From an uncultured Psychroserpens sp. (GTDB lineage: Bacteria; Bacteroidota; Bacteroidia; Flavobacteriales; Flavobacteriaceae), in contig NZ_CANMVN010000010.1 in the NCBI RefSeq assembly GCF_947501425.1, forward strand, positions 1 to 64,000: a DNA stretch of 64,000 nt, given 5' to 3'. The notes under the pieces were generated by a model, which ran no database searches, was not told where the DNA came from, and worked only from the letters and a program-made list of their open reading frames with translations. A program made the position numbers and the translations under genes. Below are positions 60,038 to 64,000 of the stretch, in pieces (the first letter of the stretch is position 1; the number at the start of each line of letters is the position of its first letter).

Positions 60038-60615
60038 CAGTTGCCATCACAATCTTAGCAGCAGGAAGTTCTTCTCGAATGAAAAAAATAAAGCAATTAT
60101 TACCCATTCAAAACAGCACTTTATTAGGTATAGCCATTGAAAATGCATTGCAATCTGATGCTGATCAGGTGTATTGTGTTTTAGGTGCTAACGCTGATTT
60201 AATCACTAATTCAATACAAAACTCAAATATTAAGATTATATACAACCCGAAGTATTCTGAAGGCTTGAGCTCAAGTATCATTGCAGGTATTGAGTATATG
60301 TCATCCAAACCATTTGATGCTACACTGATCATGCTTGGAGATCAACCAATGGTAGATTCAGAATATCTAAACAAGTTAATTATAAATTTTAAAGGGAATC
60401 CATCTCAAGTCGTTGCTTCAGAATATTCAGATAAAATAGGTGTTCCTGCTATTTTTCCAAAGACATTTTACAATCAGCTATTACAACTAAACGGCGATAA
60501 AGGAGCAAGTCTTCTTTTAAATTCTGAAACGATAAATATCAAAACTGTTACAGGAAGTTCTTTGGTAGATATTGATACAGAGGAAGATTACAACAGTTTT
60601 ATCAATTCTTTATAA
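60034..60615 (+). CDS. MobA/MocA-like nucleotidyltransferase
   Basis: ILAAGSSSRMKKIKQLLP; MLGDQPMVDSEYLN; GDKGASLLL; DIDTEEDY. Confidence 0.93.
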   Translation: MTVAITILAAGSSSRMKKIKQLLPIQNSTLLGIAIENALQSDADQVYCVLGANADLITNSIQNSNIKIIYNPKYSEGLSSSIIAGIEYMSSKPFDATLIMLGDQPMVDSEYLNKLIINFKGNPSQVVASEYSDKIGVPAIFPKTFYNQLLQLNGDKGASLLLNSETINIKTVTGSSLVDIDTEEDYNSFINSL

Positions 60616-60696
60616 TTTATTTATTTGTTTATAAAATGTTATAGTCAGAGCATTTCAGTTAAATATTTTTTAACTTTAGCTAAATATCTAACAATC

Positions 60697-61158
60697 ATGG
60701 CAATATTTAATTTAAAGATCAACGGAAAAAAAGTTGATGTAGACGCAGACAAAGACACTCCTTTACTTTGGGTACTTCGCGATAAACTTAATCTAGTAGG
60801 TACAAAATTTGGATGTGGAATTGCGCAATGTGGTGCTTGTACTGTTCATTTAGATGGTACAGCAGTGAGGAGCTGTTCGCTACCAATATCTAGTTTAGAA
60901 GATGCAAATATCACTACCATTGAAGGACTTGCAAAAGATGAGTTGCATCCTGTACAAGAAGCCTGGAAAGAACTTGATGTACCTCAATGTGGTTATTGCC
61001 AAGCTGGTCAGATTATGACAGCCACCTCTTTTTTAAAAGAGAATCCTAGTCCTAGCACCCAAGATATTAGAACCGCAATGAATGGGAACCTCTGCAGATG
61101 CGCAAGTTATAATAGAATAGAAAAAGCTGTAGCACTAGCTGCAAAAAAAATGTCATAA
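60697..61158 (+). CDS. (2Fe-2S)-binding subunit of molybdenum hydroxylase (start moved to MAIFNLKINGKKV)
   Basis: GTKFGCGIAQCGACTVHLDG; CGYCQAGQIMTATSFL; NLCRCASYNRIEKAV. Confidence 0.95.
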   Translation: MAIFNLKINGKKVDVDADKDTPLLWVLRDKLNLVGTKFGCGIAQCGACTVHLDGTAVRSCSLPISSLEDANITTIEGLAKDELHPVQEAWKELDVPQCGYCQAGQIMTATSFLKENPSPSTQDIRTAMNGNLCRCASYNRIEKAVALAAKKMS

Positions 61159-61168
61159 GCTAAATATC

Positions 61169-63406
61169 ATGGAAAACTCAAACAAACTCACATTTAGCAG
61201 ACGTAATTTCATTCGTACATCTGCGCTTGCCACTGGAGGAATGATTATTGGATTCAATATTCTTAATGCATGTAAAGAATCTGCCGTTCCAGCAGTAGAT
61301 GTCTCAAAATTAAATTTTCAGGACTTTAATGCTTTTATAAAAATTGCTGAAAATGGCTATGTAACCATATACTCACCAAATCCTGAAATTGGTCAAGGCG
61401 TTAAAACCTCAATGCCCATGATCATTGCTGAAGAACTAGACGTTCCTTGGGAACATGTTAGTGTCGAACAAGGCGCATTAGATACTGAAAATTTTACCAG
61501 ACAAGTAGCTGGAGGCAGCCAGTCTATCAGGTTTGGCTGGGATGCACTCAGACAAACAGGAGCTACAGCTAAACAAATGTTAATCAATGCTGCGGCTGCA
61601 AAATGGAGCGTAGATGCATCTTCCTGCTCTGCTGTAAATGGCATTATTAAAAATGGAAATGGTGATGAACTTGGTTACGGTGAAGTGGTTAACGAAGCTG
61701 CACTTTTAGAAGTTCCGGAAGATATTACTCTAAAATCACCTAAAGATTATAAAATTATAGGTAAGGATGCTATAAATGTTGATATCGATAAGATTATTAC
61801 AGGAAAACCACTTTTTGGATTGGATTATAAAGTGGATGGAATGTTATACGCCACAGTGCTCAGACCACCTGCTTTCGGACAAGTATTAGAATCATATGAT
61901 GCTTCTGAAGCTAAAGCTCTGCCTGGTGTTGTAGATGTCATCACTATTGGAGAAAAAGCGCGACACTACTTAAATCAGGATAATTTTGATCCATCTGCTC
62001 ATTGGAGTGTTCGTTTAAGCGAATCAGATAAAGTGGTCGTCATTGGAAAAACCACTTGGGATGCTATTAAAGGAAAAAAAGCCATAAAAGCGGTATGGAA
62101 AGATGAGTCTCCAACGGAGAGCTCAGAGACACATGATAAGGCATTGAATGATCTCTTAAATGGAAATAAATTTGATACTAGAAGATCAGATGGTAATGTA
62201 AAACAAGCTTTTGCAAATGCCGACAAAGTGATTGAACGCGTTTATGAATCTCCTTTCTTACCTCACAACTGTATGGAGCCAATGAACTTTTTTGCAGATG
62301 TAACCAATGACAAAGTGCATTTGGTTGGTCCAATTCAAACACCTGAAGCAGCAGCTAAGGTTGTGGCTTCGTTATTAAACCGTAAACTTGAAGACGTACA
62401 TGTAGATATGACACGAATGGGTGGAGGTTTTGGAAGGCGTCTCTATGGTGATTTTGTGTATGAAGTTGCTGAAATTGCCGATAAGTTGAAACAACCTGTT
62501 AAATTGATTTCTACTAGAGAAGACGACATGACTACTGGTGTTTACAGACCAGCTATTAAGTATAAAATTGCAGCTGCACTCAAAGATGGTGAAATTATAG
62601 GATATCATTTAAAAGAAGCTGCTGTCAATAGTAATATGTATGGTTTAATTCCGCACTTTTTCCCAGCTGGAGCTATAGAGAACTATCAGGTAGATACAGC
62701 TAACTATCAAAGTAATATAACCACAGGAGCATGGAGAGCGCCTTACACCAACTTCTTAGCTTTTGCTGAACAAAGCTTCTTTGACGAAATTGCTGAAGCA
62801 TTAGAAAAAGATCCTGTACAATTACGCCTCGACCTGCTTAAAAATGTAAAAGATGGTGAAGATCCTAATATCCAATATTCTGCAAAACGAATGACTGATA
62901 CTATAAAGCTTGCTGCCGAAAAAGGTAATTGGGGAAAAGCTGGTAACGATATTCATCAAGGGTTTGCTGCCTATTACAGTCACAACACTCATGTTGCAGA
63001 GGTAGTGGATATTACCATGAAAAATGGACGACCTTCTATTGAAAAAGTTACAGTTGCTGTGGATTGCGGGATTGTTGTCAATCCAACAGGTGCCAAAAAC
63101 CAAATTGAAGGTGGTGTGATTGATGGTATTGGTCATGCTATGTATGGCGACTATGCTTTTGAAAACGGGAAACCACAAGACGTGAATTTCAATACGTATC
63201 GTTTGATTAGAATGAGTGAAACGCCCAAAGTCGTGAACACTTACTTTGTAGAGAACGAACTCTCTCCTACTGGATTAGGAGAACCTGGATTACCACCTGC
63301 AGGAGGCGCTTTAGCCAACGCTATTAAATCGGCTACAGGACAAATATTAACCAAACAACCATTTATAAAATCATTGAAAGAACGTAAGACCGATTTTAAT
63401 GTTTAA
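61169..63406 (+). CDS. Xanthine dehydrogenase/isoquinoline oxidoreductase family molybdopterin-binding subunit
   Basis: Tat motif SRRNFIRTSALATGG with downstream LNAC lipobox-like site; GGGFGRRLYGDFV; GEPGLPPAGGALANAI. Confidence 0.95.
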   Translation: MENSNKLTFSRRNFIRTSALATGGMIIGFNILNACKESAVPAVDVSKLNFQDFNAFIKIAENGYVTIYSPNPEIGQGVKTSMPMIIAEELDVPWEHVSVEQGALDTENFTRQVAGGSQSIRFGWDALRQTGATAKQMLINAAAAKWSVDASSCSAVNGIIKNGNGDELGYGEVVNEAALLEVPEDITLKSPKDYKIIGKDAINVDIDKIITGKPLFGLDYKVDGMLYATVLRPPAFGQVLESYDASEAKALPGVVDVITIGEKARHYLNQDNFDPSAHWSVRLSESDKVVVIGKTTWDAIKGKKAIKAVWKDESPTESSETHDKALNDLLNGNKFDTRRSDGNVKQAFANADKVIERVYESPFLPHNCMEPMNFFADVTNDKVHLVGPIQTPEAAAKVVASLLNRKLEDVHVDMTRMGGGFGRRLYGDFVYEVAEIADKLKQPVKLISTREDDMTTGVYRPAIKYKIAAALKDGEIIGYHLKEAAVNSNMYGLIPHFFPAGAIENYQVDTANYQSNITTGAWRAPYTNFLAFAEQSFFDEIAEALEKDPVQLRLDLLKNVKDGEDPNIQYSAKRMTDTIKLAAEKGNWGKAGNDIHQGFAAYYSHNTHVAEVVDITMKNGRPSIEKVTVAVDCGIVVNPTGAKNQIEGGVIDGIGHAMYGDYAFENGKPQDVNFNTYRLIRMSETPKVVNTYFVENELSPTGLGEPGLPPAGGALANAIKSATGQILTKQPFIKSLKERKTDFNV

Positions 63407-63409
63407 TTA

Positions 63410-64000
63410 TTAGGTTTTAACTCTGAAACACTCCGATAACATCTTATATAATTCTGGATGTTTACGTTTCATCAATTTTGGGTTTTCAAAAAAGTATTCT
63501 GAAGCCACAGCAAAAAATTCGGCTTGTTTAGTTCCGCCATAGGCTCTAATATCTGACTTATCATTATTGATGGCCTCCATTTTATCATGGACCAATTTCA
63601 ACCATGGAATAGCATATGTGTTTTGAAGTAATAACTCAGGAATACCATCAATATGATCATCCATTTTATCAATGAGGTGTACAAATTCATGAATAGCTGT
63701 ATTGCGCTTATCGTTTGAATTTTTAAATCCGTGATATAGCGCTTTCCTGGATAAGATCATTTTCTTTTCTAAACGCCCTGTACCAACAACACCTGCAATG
63801 CGTTTGGACTTGCTTATATCAGAAAATTCAAAATCTTCATTAAAATTATCGGGATAGATCAAAATCCCACTTACAGTAGGATAGTACCATTCCTTAAAGG
63901 CAAATACAGGAATGACAGCACTCGCTGCCACTAAAATTCTGTCCAGATCTTCAAGTTCAAAATCAACACTATCAATATAAACTTCACTCAAAAACTGCAT
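63410..64000 (-). CDS. MtfA-like zinc-dependent peptidase, probably truncated at the window edge
   Basis: NTAIHEFVHLIDKMDDHIDGIP (HExxH-like HEFVH); FFAVASEYFFENP. Confidence 0.85.
   Translation of the reverse strand: MQFLSEVYIDSVDFELEDLDRILVAASAVIPVFAFKEWYYPTVSGILIYPDNFNEDFEFSDISKSKRIAGVVGTGRLEKKMILSRKALYHGFKNSNDKRNTAIHEFVHLIDKMDDHIDGIPELLLQNTYAIPWLKLVHDKMEAINNDKSDIRAYGGTKQAEFFAVASEYFFENPKLMKRKHPELYKMLSECFRVKT

Overview
AT-rich Bacteroidota (Flavobacteriaceae-like) chromosomal window. Left part (about 0.2-16.4 kb, minus strand): tRNA-Arg(TCG), a YqeY-like gene and a complete-looking dcw cell-division/murein cluster (mraZ-rsmH-ftsL-ftsI-murE-mraY-murD-ftsW-murG-murC-ftsQ-ftsA-ftsZ), with a candidate three-repeat MraZ box upstream of mraZ. 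Middle (16.6-44.4 kb): mostly conserved housekeeping genes (engB, S41 protease, surE, lpxB, NlpC/P60, comEC, two POT transporters plus DPP-IV, class II HMG-CoA reductase plus GYDIA-type GHMP kinase, PPIase, CBS/CNNM protein, lptC-like, coaX) and tRNA-Phe(GAA). Right part (44.5-58.9 kb) is accessory: a LytTR regulator with an apparently non-phosphorylatable receiver, a 49-aa lipoprotein missing from the ORF track, a TPR histidine kinase and response regulator, a GLPGLI protein and a large TonB-receptor-like OMP. These are followed by a RiPP cluster of the 'grasp-with-spasm' type: three short precursors with identical 18-residue ...IFGG leaders, a DUF6624-like secreted protein, an ATP-grasp maturase, an unassigned 59-aa ORF overlapping both neighbours, a SPASM protein without a radical-SAM CxxxCxxC motif, a C39-peptidase ABC exporter and an unusually short HlyD-like protein, closed by a terminator. 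The four short ORFs in this cluster were read directly from the sequence; two of the precursors and the 59-aa ORF are absent from the ORF track, and the third precursor appears there only with a spurious N-terminal extension. The right end carries a molybdenum hydroxylase module (XdhC, MobA-like, 2Fe-2S subunit, Tat-signal large subunit) and a partial MtfA-like peptidase. All assignments are by eye; no database searches were run.
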